NCBI GenBank assembly: GCA_947475415.1
Contig: CANJLH010000006.1
Location: forward strand, 62,001-126,000
Origin: Caulobacteraceae bacterium
Lineage (GTDB): Bacteria; Pseudomonadota; Alphaproteobacteria; Caulobacterales; Caulobacteraceae
DNA: 64,000 bases
Reading direction: 5' to 3'
Every line of letters starts with the position of its first letter. Within the stretch, counting starts at the first letter, position 1. Position numbers and translations under genes: made by a program. Shown here piece by piece: positions 56,995-64,000 of this stretch. The notes below the pieces were generated by a model that worked only from the letters and a program-made list of their open reading frames with translations, was not told the origin of the DNA and ran no database searches.

Positions 56995-57342
56995 GGCTGT
57001 CTCCTTAGGCGTTTCGCGCGGAGATTAACACAGGCCGCCCCGCCCGTCGCCAGATTCAGGAGTCCGCTTATCACTGGCCGGGCGGCGGACAATGGCGGTC
57101 GCAGCCAATTCCCGCTCACGCCCGCACGTCAATTCCGGTCGCATCCAAGGTGCATGGCATTGATCCTCGAAAAATCGAAACCCGGGGCCGATTTTCACCC
57201 CAACCACGGATTTCACCGCGTCGCCGCCTGACCCCGCAAATGCGCAAGGCCGCCGGCGCGGAATCGTGCAACATGCGCCCTTGTCGGGGCCGCGGAAGTC
57301 GCGGTATCGCCGATCCCGCCGCAAACTCCTGGCCGCCCGCCG
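56995..57342. other. Intergenic region before thyA
   Basis: 348 bp between divergent P450 and thyA. It should hold both promoters, but I see no clear hexamer pair, dyad or RNA gene. An open frame from 57150 reads through into thyA in another frame and is not convincing as a gene. Confidence 0.45.
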
Positions 57343-58182
57343 ATGACCGCCACCCTCGCCGCCCTGCCGACCGACGCCGCCGAGCATCCGGAGCGGCAGT
57401 ATCTCGACCTGCTGGACGACATCCTCGCCAACGGCGTGCGCCGGGGCGACCGCACCGGTGTGGGCACCCTGGGGGTGTTCGGCCGTCAGCTGCGCTTCGA
57501 CCTCGCCGCGGGCTTTCCGCTCATCACCACCAAGAAGTTGCACCGCAAGTCGATCGTCGTCGAATTGCTGTGGTTCCTGCGCGGCGACACCAATGTGCGC
57601 TGGCTGCAGGAGCGTGGGGTCAGCATCTGGGACGAATGGGCCGACGCCGAGGGCGAGTTGGGCCCGGTCTACGGCCGCCAGTGGCGCTCCTGGGCCGCGC
57701 CGGACGGCCGGGTGATCGACCAGATCGCCGCGGTGGTGGCCTCCATCCGCGCCAATCCCGACAGCCGCCGCCATATCGTCACCGCCTGGAACCCGGCCGA
57801 CGTGGACGACATGGCCTTGCCCCCCTGCCACTGCCTGTTCCAGTTCCACGTGGCCGAGGGTCGCCTCTCCTGCCAGCTCTACCAGCGCTCGGCGGACGTG
57901 TTCCTGGGCGTGCCGTTCAACATCGCCAGCTACGCCCTGCTCACCGCCATGGTGGCTCGCGCCACAGGCCTGGAGCCCGGCGAGTTCATCCACACCTTCG
58001 GCGACGCCCACCTCTATCTGAACCACCTGGACCAGGCCCGGCTGCAGCTTTCCAGGCAGCCCCTGCCCCTGCCGCGCCTGAAGCTGGCCGACAAGCGCGA
58101 CCTGTTCGCCTTCACCTATGAGGACATCGCCATCGAGGGCTACAAGGCCCACCCGCGCATCGAGGCGCCGATCGCGGTGTGA
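57343..58182 (+). CDS. thyA: Thymidylate synthase ThyA
   Basis: 279 residues. Methylates dUMP to dTMP with methylene-tetrahydrofolate. Nucleophile Cys162 in [10 protein letters not shown], with the folate- and dUMP-binding [20 protein letters not shown] and [14 protein letters not shown], and the N-terminal [19 protein letters not shown]. The stop overlaps the folA GTG (GTGTGA), so thyA and folA are coupled; this makes sense because ThyA uses up folate as dihydrofolate and FolA restores it. Confidence 0.98.
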   Translation: MTATLAALPTDAAEHPERQYLDLLDDILANGVRRGDRTGVGTLGVFGRQLRFDLAAGFPLITTKKLHRKSIVVELLWFLRGDTNVRWLQERGVSIWDEWADAEGELGPVYGRQWRSWAAPDGRVIDQIAAVVASIRANPDSRRHIVTAWNPADVDDMALPPCHCLFQFHVAEGRLSCQLYQRSADVFLGVPFNIASYALLTAMVARATGLEPGEFIHTFGDAHLYLNHLDQARLQLSRQPLPLPRLKLADKRDLFAFTYEDIAIEGYKAHPRIEAPIAV

Positions 58183-58697
58183 CCGGCCCCATCCTCACCG
58201 CCGGCCCGATCGCGCGGGCCCGCAACGGCGTCATCGGCCGGGGCGGGACCCTGCCCTGGCGGCTGAAGACCGACCTGGCCATCTTCCGGGCCGAAACCAT
58301 GGGCAAGCCGATCATCATGGGCCGCAAGACCTGGGAAAGCCTGCCCAAGCGGCCGCTGCCAGGCCGGACCAACATCGTGCTCTCCCGCGACGGCTCCTTC
58401 GAACCGAGGACCTGCGTGGTCTGTGAGGACTTCAAAGAGGCCGTCGCCATCGCCCGCGAACAGGCCGAGGAAGACGGCCAAGGGGAGTTCTGTGTGATCG
58501 GCGGCGCATCGCTGTTCGCCCTGGCCCTGCCGCGGGCCGGGCGCATCTACCTCACTGAGATCGACGCCGAGGTCGAGGGCGACGTGGTGCTGGACGCCTT
58601 CGACATGGATCGCTGGAAGGTGGTGCGCGAGCAATCCTACCCCGCTGGCGAGGACGACGAATTCGCCTTCACCCACAAGGTTCTGGAACGGCGCTGA
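58179..58697 (+). CDS. folA: Dihydrofolate reductase FolA
   Basis: 172 residues from a GTG overlapping the thyA stop. Restores tetrahydrofolate using NADPH. Signature [20 protein letters not shown] with the Pro-Trp pair and the substrate-binding Asp, [24 protein letters not shown] and [11 protein letters not shown]. It is co-translated with thyA. It follows with 5 bp to a convergent monooxygenase-like gene. Confidence 0.97.
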   Translation: MTGPILTAGPIARARNGVIGRGGTLPWRLKTDLAIFRAETMGKPIIMGRKTWESLPKRPLPGRTNIVLSRDGSFEPRTCVVCEDFKEAVAIAREQAEEDGQGEFCVIGGASLFALALPRAGRIYLTEIDAEVEGDVVLDAFDMDRWKVVREQSYPAGEDDEFAFTHKVLERR

Positions 58698-58702
58698 ACG
58701 GC

Positions 58703-58993
58703 TTAGCCGACCGTATCGAGGTATTCGATCTCCGGCCGACCGGCCAGGCAGGCGCCGAGCAGCGGGCCGCCGGCCTTGAAGTGATCGCTCGACCGGTGGG
58801 CGTCCTGCGCCGCCACGTCGCGATAGAGCTCCATCACCTTGTAGGTGTTGGCCTCTGTGCGGCTCTTGGTCAGTTGGTAGAGGGAGTTGCCCGGTTCATT
58901 GGCCCGGACCTTGGCCGCCAGATCGGCGAACACCGCCTCAAGCTCGGAGCCCTTGCCTTCCTGCACGCGCAGGGTCGCGATGACGGCGATCAT
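58703..58993 (-). CDS. Antibiotic-biosynthesis-monooxygenase (ABM) domain protein
   Basis: 96 residues from the ATG at 58993. The dimeric alpha-beta barrel of the ABM family: MIAVIATLRVQEGKGSELEA, LAAKVRANEPGNSLYQLTKS and VMELYRDVAAQDAHRSSDHF. Members are cofactor-free quinol monooxygenases or have unknown small-molecule roles. An upstream extension of 28 codons lacks likeness and overlaps the next gene. It is downstream of a small membrane-protein gene on the same strand. Confidence 0.87.
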   Translation of the reverse strand: MIAVIATLRVQEGKGSELEAVFADLAAKVRANEPGNSLYQLTKSRTEANTYKVMELYRDVAAQDAHRSSDHFKAGGPLLGACLAGRPEIEYLDTVG

Positions 58994-59058
58994 GTCTCTT
59001 CCTCCCATGGGTTCGGGCGGACCGTAGGGGGACTGGCCGGAGCGGGCAAGCGCCTGGG

Positions 59059-59349
59059 TTAGGCGCGGTCGTTCCATCCGTAGGCCACCCAGTGGTGGCC
59101 GCCCACGCGGCGGGCCTCGATCAGGCCGTCCTCACGCAGGTTGGCCCGCGCCGTGCGCCTCGCCCGGGCGCCCAGGCCGGCCAGGTAGAGCAGGGCGGAG
59201 GACATCGCCGCGATCACCAGCACGGTCGCTGCGAAAAACACCGCCAGCACCGCGCCCACGGCCACCGCCGCCAAGGTCGCCAGCGTTCCGCCAATGGCGG
59301 CGACACCGCGAAGGGCGGGTCCATGTCGACGTGCGAATTCTCTAACCAT
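59059..59349 (-). CDS. Small hypothetical membrane protein
   Basis: 96 residues from the ATG at 59349. Basic N-terminus (REFARRHGPALRG), then a long hydrophobic stretch able to form two helices (ATLAAVAVGAVLAVFFAAT and VLVIAAMSSALLYLAGLG), then an arginine-rich segment and GHHWVAYGWNDRA. No family recognised. It lies between the TerB/DnaJ and ABM genes, all minus strand. Confidence 0.6.
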   Translation of the reverse strand: MVREFARRHGPALRGVAAIGGTLATLAAVAVGAVLAVFFAATVLVIAAMSSALLYLAGLGARARRTARANLREDGLIEARRVGGHHWVAYGWNDRA

Positions 59350-59446
59350 CGTCGTCCTCACCGAGCAAAGTGACGGGCGTGACTGATATGTCGCCCCGCC
59401 GCCCGGCTACGTCAACCTCACGTACGCTCACAGGCGAGCATTTCGG

Positions 59447-60142
59447 TTAATTTGCTTCGGAAACCGCCAGGGCCCGCCTTTCGCGGCGCGCCTGGTCGTA
59501 GGCCGAATTGATCGCCTGGGCCTTGGCCTCGGCCACTTCCACATATTCCGCGGGCAGGCCCCGGGCGCGGGCGCGGTCAGGATGCGCCTCCGCCACCGCC
59601 GTCCGCCAGACGCGGCGAAGTTCATCGTCGCTCACGTCGGCCGCCACGCCCAGAATCACATAGGGATCGTCCGCGCCGGCTCCCAGATGCATGGCCTTGA
59701 TTCGCCGGAAGGTCAGCGGCGGCAATCCGAACAGCACCCCGACCCGCGCCAGGTAATCCAGCTCCTCGCCGGTCACCGCCCCGTCGGCGGCGGCGATATG
59801 GAACAGCCCGTCGAGCACATCCTCCAGCAACTGCGGGCAACCCCGGTAGCGTTTGGCGAGCCGGCGGGCGTAGCTTTCGAAACCCCGCGTGGTCTGACGC
59901 GCCAGCTGATAGAGCCGCCGGATATTATTCTGGGAGCCTTCCTCGGCCTGGAAGATTTCCGCGAAGGCCGAGTACTCCTGGAGGTTGGCGTTGCCATCCG
60001 CCTTGGCCAGCTTCGCGCCGAGCGCCGTCACCGCCGTAGTGAACGCGGGATCCGCGCCCGGCAGGCCTGGGGGGCAATCGTCGCAGTCCGCCTCATCCAC
60101 GCCGCGGACCGCGAGCCCAGCAATTTTGCGCCAGAAGCTCAT
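59447..60142 (-). CDS. TerB-like and DnaJ-domain co-chaperone (DjlA-like)
   Basis: 231 residues. N-terminal TerB-like helical domain (about 25-150, including FTTAVTALGAKLAKADGNAN) and a C-terminal J domain (about 165-225) with the HPD tripeptide at His187 (EAHPDRARARG). The J domain stimulates an Hsp70 ATPase. E. coli DjlA also has a membrane helix; here the N-terminus has only a weakly hydrophobic start. It is divergent from the hydantoinase gene by 70 bp. Confidence 0.86.
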   Translation of the reverse strand: MSFWRKIAGLAVRGVDEADCDDCPPGLPGADPAFTTAVTALGAKLAKADGNANLQEYSAFAEIFQAEEGSQNNIRRLYQLARQTTRGFESYARRLAKRYRGCPQLLEDVLDGLFHIAAADGAVTGEELDYLARVGVLFGLPPLTFRRIKAMHLGAGADDPYVILGVAADVSDDELRRVWRTAVAEAHPDRARARGLPAEYVEVAEAKAQAINSAYDQARRERRALAVSEAN

Positions 60143-60212
60143 GGGAGTAGGGAAGCCATAGAGCCGTGCGGCCCCTTAGACAACGCGCAACCGCGCATCG
60201 GAAGGTTAAGGT

Positions 60213-63200
60213 TTGGACAGGCGCTGGAGCTTCTGGATCGATCGTGGAGGCACCTTCACCGACGTGATCGGGACCGATCCCGACGGCCGCGAAGTCACCG
60301 TCAAGCTGTTGTCCGCGGCCCCCGCTTACGAGGACGCTGCGGTTGAGGCCATGCGTCGGCTGATGGGCGTGGGGCCGGGAACACCCTTCCCGGCCGAACG
60401 GGTCGCGGCGATCAAGCTGGGCACGACAGTCGCCACCAACGCCCTGCTCGAGCGGAGCGGAGCCCGGACATTGTTCGTGACCACCGAAGGCTTCGCCGAC
60501 GCCCTCGTCATCGGCGATCAGTCCAGGCCGGACCTGTTCGCGTTGAACGTAACGCGTACCGCCCCGCTCTACGCCGGGGTGGTGGAAGCCAGCGAGCGGC
60601 TGGCCGCCGACGGCGCCATCGTCCGCCCCCTCGACCGGTCGGCCTTGCGCGCTCACCTCACCGAAGCCCGCGCAGCAGCCTTCACCTCCGTCGCCATCGC
60701 CTTCCTGCACGCCGACCTGAACCCCGTCCATGAGGCGCTGGCGGCCGAGATCGCCGGTGAGATCGGGTTTGAGTTCGTCGCCGTCAGTTCCGAAGTCTCC
60801 CCTTTGCCTCGGTTCCTGCCGCGGGCGGAAACCACGGTGGTCGACGCCTATCTGACCCCTGTCCTGCAGGCCTATGTAGGCCGGCTCGCCGCGGCCGTGG
60901 GCGGCGCGCCGCTATTTTTCATGACCTCGGCGGGCGGCCTCGTGCGGGCTGAGGCCTTCCGGGGATGCAACGCGGTGCTGTCCGGCCCCGCCGGCGGGGT
61001 GGTGGGCGTAGCCGACACCGCCCTGGCCGCGGGCTGTGCCTTCGTCCTCGGTTTTGACATGGGCGGCACGTCCACCGACGTCTGTCGTTACGCAGGCGCG
61101 CTTGAGCGCCGCCCGATCGCCACCGTCGCTGGCGTGAAGCTGCGCAGTCCAATGCTCGATGTGGAGACAGTGGCCGCCGGCGGTGGATCGATCCTCACCT
61201 TCGACGGCTTTCGCGCCCGGGTGGGTCCGCAGAGCGCCGGCGCCGACCCGGGACCAGCGGCGTATGGGCGCGGCGGCCCCGCCACCCTCACGGATGCGAG
61301 CCTGGTGCTGGGCCGGCTTGATCCGGCCCATTTCCCCGCCCTGTTTGGGCCGAATGGCGACGCGCCCCTGGATATGGCTGCGTCCCGCGCGAGGCTGGCG
61401 GACCTGGCGGCCGCCATGGGCGCCCCTAGTCCCGAGGCCGCCGCACACGGGTTCCTCGGAGTCGCCGTCGAACAAATGGCTCTGGCGATCGGACGCATCT
61501 CCACGGCCCGGGGGTTCGACCCACGTGAACATGCATTGGTGGCGTTTGGCGGCGCGGCTGGCCAGGTCGCCTGCCAGGTGGCCGACGCGCTTGGCGTCCA
61601 CGAGGTGCTCTGCCCGCGTCACGCCAGTGTTCTGTCCGCCTATGGAATCGGCCAGGCTCGCCTGGCGAGCCTGCGACAGGCGGGGCTCGACGCCCCCCTC
61701 GATGAAACGGGACTGGCCCGTGCGGCCGCGGCTCTGGACGTTGTGAGCGCCGAAGCTGAGGCCGCACTATCCGCCCAGGGCGCGGCGGTCGGTGAGATTC
61801 GCCGAAACCTGCGTCTGCGATACGACGGGGCCGACGCAGAGGTAGCCGCCACCTTCGCGATCCTGGCTGATCTGCGCGTGACCTTCGAAGCCGCACATCA
61901 ACGCCTGTTCGGTTTCATCGAACCGGACCGCCCGATCCGCATCGCCGCCGTCGAGGCCGAAGCCCTGGCCCCCTTCGACCCCGCGCAGTCACCTACGCCA
62001 GTGTCCTCGAACGTCGGCCCGCCTGTGTCTGACAACGCACGTGTCATCCCCGCAGATCAGCTCACCACCGCCGACGGCCCAATCCTGATCGTTCGCCCCG
62101 ACACCCAGATCGCCGTTACGGCGGGCTGGCGAGCGAAGGCATGCCCAGATGGATTGATCCGGCTGACCCGTCATGGCGTCCCGGCGTGCCCCGCAGAGGC
62201 TTCGGACCGGCCCGATCCGGTATCCCTGGAGCTGTTCAACCGCCGCTTCATGGGCGTGGCCGAGGCCATGGGGGCCGCGCTGGAGCGCACAGCGCACTCG
62301 GTGAACATCAAGGAACGGCTCGATTTTTCCTGCGCCCTCTTCGACGCCGACGGCGGACTGGTGGCCAACGCGCCGCATATGCCCGTGCACCTGGGCTCGA
62401 TGGGCGCCAGCGTGCGGGCGGTGCGCGACCGACATTCACGCGTGTCGCCCGGCGACGCTTTCGCCCTCAATAACCCATACGCCGGCGGCACCCATCTGCC
62501 CGATATCACTGTCGTCATGCCGGTGTTCTCAATCGGCGATTCACGACCGGATTTCTGGGTCGCTGCACGGGGTCACCACGCGGATGTGGGCGGGATCCAA
62601 CCCGGATCCATGCCGCCGACTTCCACCACCATCGCCGAGGAGGGTGTCCTGTTCGACGCCATGCCGATCCTTCGCGGCGGACAATTCCTGGAAACCGACG
62701 TTCTCGCAGCGCTCACCGCCGGACCATGGCCGTCCCGCGCGCCCAGCCGAAACCTCGCCGACCTGAAAGCGCAGATCGCCGCCTGCCAGGCCGGCGCCGC
62801 CGCCGTGAGCGCCATGATCGCCCGCCATGGCGGCGCTTTGGTCGCCCGCTACATGGGATTTGTCCAGGACAACGCCGCCGCCGCCGTACGCCGCGCTATT
62901 GGCCGCCTCACCAATGGCGTGGCGATCATTCCGATGGACGGCGGCGCCACGATCGGCGTGACGATTCGCGTGGACGCCGCCGCCGGAGAAGTTCAGCTCG
63001 ACTTCACCGCCTCGTCTGACCAACTGGCCAGCAACTTCAATGCCCCCTCCGCCATCGTCGACGCCGCCGCCCTCTATGTGTTCCGCACCCTGATCGACGA
63101 CGACATCCCGTTGAACGCCGGTTGCCTCAAACCGCTTCGGATCATCACGCGCCCGGGCTCCATGCTCGACCCGCGCCCCGGCGCCGCCGTGGTCGCCGGC

Positions 63201-63740
63201 AATGTGGAGACCAGCCAGCATATTGTGGATGCCCTCTACGCCGCCCTGGGCGTGGCCGCGAACGCGCAGGGAAGCATGAACAACTTCACCTTCGGCGACG
63301 CCGTGCGCCAATACTACGAGACCATCTGCGGCGGCGGCGGCGCGACGGCGACCGCTGAAGGCGCCAGCGTCGTTCAAAGTCACATGACCAATTCGCGCCT
63401 AACCGACCCCGAAATCCTGGAGCGGCGCATGCCTGTGCGGGTGGAGGCTTTCAACGTCAGGCGCGGCTCCGGTGGCGAGGGCGCACGTCGCGGCGGCGAC
63501 GGGGCGGTACGCCGCCTGCGGTTCCTGACAACCATGTCCGCGGCGCTGCTGTCGACCCGTCGAATCCATGCGCCACAGGGGCTGGCCGGAGGTGGGCCGG
63601 GTGCGGCGGGCCGCCAGCGACTTATCTGCGCCAGCGGTGAGGAAGTCCCCTTGCCTGGGTGCTTTTCACTCACCGTTCAGCCTGGGGACGTCATTGAGAT
63701 CGAAACGCCGGGGGGCGGAGGTTTTGGCGCGCCCGTTTGA
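60213..63740 (+). CDS. Fused hydantoinase A/B (5-oxoprolinase-type)
   Basis: 1175 residues from a TTG with GGAAGG upstream. N-terminal half (about 1-690) is the HyuA part with the actin-like ATP-binding block DRGGTFTDVIGTDPDG at the start and FDMGGTSTDVCRYAGALERR near 285. The C-terminal half (about 695-1170) is HyuB, with DPVSLELFNRRFMGVAEAMG and MNNFTFGDAVRQYYETICGG. The family opens 5-oxoproline or hydantoin-type rings with ATP. One-gene fusions are typical for 5-oxoprolinase (OPLAH). Substrate not readable. It is a single gene on this strand. Confidence 0.93.
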   Translation: MDRRWSFWIDRGGTFTDVIGTDPDGREVTVKLLSAAPAYEDAAVEAMRRLMGVGPGTPFPAERVAAIKLGTTVATNALLERSGARTLFVTTEGFADALVIGDQSRPDLFALNVTRTAPLYAGVVEASERLAADGAIVRPLDRSALRAHLTEARAAAFTSVAIAFLHADLNPVHEALAAEIAGEIGFEFVAVSSEVSPLPRFLPRAETTVVDAYLTPVLQAYVGRLAAAVGGAPLFFMTSAGGLVRAEAFRGCNAVLSGPAGGVVGVADTALAAGCAFVLGFDMGGTSTDVCRYAGALERRPIATVAGVKLRSPMLDVETVAAGGGSILTFDGFRARVGPQSAGADPGPAAYGRGGPATLTDASLVLGRLDPAHFPALFGPNGDAPLDMAASRARLADLAAAMGAPSPEAAAHGFLGVAVEQMALAIGRISTARGFDPREHALVAFGGAAGQVACQVADALGVHEVLCPRHASVLSAYGIGQARLASLRQAGLDAPLDETGLARAAAALDVVSAEAEAALSAQGAAVGEIRRNLRLRYDGADAEVAATFAILADLRVTFEAAHQRLFGFIEPDRPIRIAAVEAEALAPFDPAQSPTPVSSNVGPPVSDNARVIPADQLTTADGPILIVRPDTQIAVTAGWRAKACPDGLIRLTRHGVPACPAEASDRPDPVSLELFNRRFMGVAEAMGAALERTAHSVNIKERLDFSCALFDADGGLVANAPHMPVHLGSMGASVRAVRDRHSRVSPGDAFALNNPYAGGTHLPDITVVMPVFSIGDSRPDFWVAARGHHADVGGIQPGSMPPTSTTIAEEGVLFDAMPILRGGQFLETDVLAALTAGPWPSRAPSRNLADLKAQIAACQAGAAAVSAMIARHGGALVARYMGFVQDNAAAAVRRAIGRLTNGVAIIPMDGGATIGVTIRVDAAAGEVQLDFTASSDQLASNFNAPSAIVDAAALYVFRTLIDDDIPLNAGCLKPLRIITRPGSMLDPRPGAAVVAGNVETSQHIVDALYAALGVAANAQGSMNNFTFGDAVRQYYETICGGGGATATAEGASVVQSHMTNSRLTDPEILERRMPVRVEAFNVRRGSGGEGARRGGDGAVRRLRFLTTMSAALLSTRRIHAPQGLAGGGPGAAGRQRLICASGEEVPLPGCFSLTVQPGDVIEIETPGGGGFGAPV

Positions 63741-63788
63741 TCCCGACGCTCCAGGCCTCTAAAGGGGGCTGAAACGAGGTGACTTTAC

Positions 63789-64000
63789 ATGTCCGCCCTG
63801 CTGTTCGCCCTGGCGCTCTTCACCGCCGACGATCCTGCCTCCGGCGCCTCAGCTGCGCCGCCGGCAAAGCCCGAAAACGCGCGTCCTGTCAGCGCGTCGG
63901 CTGAAGATTATCAGTACGTCGCCTGGTGCTACGGCGCCTTGCAAGGATACGTCGACTTGCATGATCAGGTTATGCCGGAGGTCATAAGAATCGAGTCTGC
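63789..64000 (+). CDS. Secreted hypothetical protein, N-terminal part
   Basis: Begins at the ATG 63789 and runs off the right edge (about 70 codons visible). It opens with a hydrophobic signal-like segment (SALLFALALFTAD), then an Ala/Pro-rich linker and a block EDYQYVAWCYGALQGYVDLH that looks structured, with Met/Val-rich continuation. I do not recognise the family; it may be periplasmic. Lies 48 bp after the hydantoinase stop, so possibly co-transcribed. Confidence 0.65.
   Translation, partial: MSALLFALALFTADDPASGASAAPPAKPENARPVSASAEDYQYVAWCYGALQGYVDLHDQVMPEVIRIES

Noticed and set aside
57150-58121. 323-codon frame overlapping thyA in another frame
   Set aside because: Arg/Pro-rich, and overlaps a certain gene across most of its length.

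Overview
The window is GC-rich, densely coded chromosomal DNA from a free-living, flagellated alphaproteobacterium. Several signs point to the Caulobacteraceae (a Caulobacter or Phenylobacterium relative): a gene for SciP, the DUF1153 inhibitor of CtrA, directly beside hook and hook-junction flagellar genes; divergent sigma-54 promoter signatures in that flagellar block; part of a pseudaminic-acid pathway; and a DnaG with a degenerate zinc site. The family assignment is inference from gene content. I see no rRNA, tRNA, CRISPR array, insertion sequence or intact prophage. Nearly all genes look like ordinary core or near-core genes with even base composition.

Layout. 1-2.8 kb: the macromolecular-synthesis pair dnaG-rpoD, with rpoD running off the left edge. 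2.9-4.9 kb: a PAS/DHp/receiver protein that lacks the kinase ATPase domain, then a site-2-protease-type membrane peptidase. 5-13.5 kb: carA and carB, held apart by a four-gene minus-strand unit (cupin, ECF sigma, RskA-type anti-sigma, fasciclin protein), a cold-shock gene with a clear terminator, and an SDR gene. 13.5-17.6 kb: a complete EmrAB/TolC-type efflux operon. 17.9-20 kb: an uncatalogued 55-residue membrane peptide, a CpdA-like phosphodiesterase and greA. 20-25 kb: a sugar cluster (ELM1-like protein, PseG, FAD protein, SpsF-type cytidylyltransferase, convergent PseI). 25-31.6 kb: trxB, a TadG-like surface protein with a single-domain response regulator, and a large hybrid kinase that ends in an EAL c-di-GMP phosphodiesterase domain. 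31.7-34.6 kb: DUF808, MAPEG, VOC and SleB-type hydrolase genes. 34.7-38.4 kb: nadABC, preceded by two copies of a dyad that look like a repressor operator. 38.4-43.3 kb: RcnB-like, DUF924, methyltransferase, Hpt, fumC, UPF0145 and RusA-like genes. 43.4-50.8 kb: sciP, then the flagellar units fliK-flgD-flgE (minus) and flgK-flgL (plus), divergent from a shared 378-bp control region. 50.8-64 kb: mnmA, small genes including a GNAT gene broken by an in-frame TGA, a PQQ-type sugar dehydrogenase, a cytochrome P450, thyA-folA, a TerB/DnaJ protein, a fused 5-oxoprolinase/hydantoinase, and the start of a secreted hypothetical protein at the right edge.

How the parts fit. Flagellar assembly (hook, junction, hook-length control), flagellin sugar synthesis (PseG/PseI), cell-cycle control of flagellar genes (SciP) and several phosphorelay pieces (a kinase-less PAS-DHp-REC, a lone REC, a lone Hpt, a hybrid kinase-EAL) suit an organism with a motile/sessile switch. 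The rest is nucleotide, NAD, folate and envelope housekeeping. Nothing here is a clear new multi-gene system. The best leads are the kinase domain missing between DHp and REC, the sigma/anti-sigma/fasciclin unit placed between carA and carB, the nad operator pair, the sugar cluster with an unexplained FAD protein, and the UGA-interrupted acetyltransferase.
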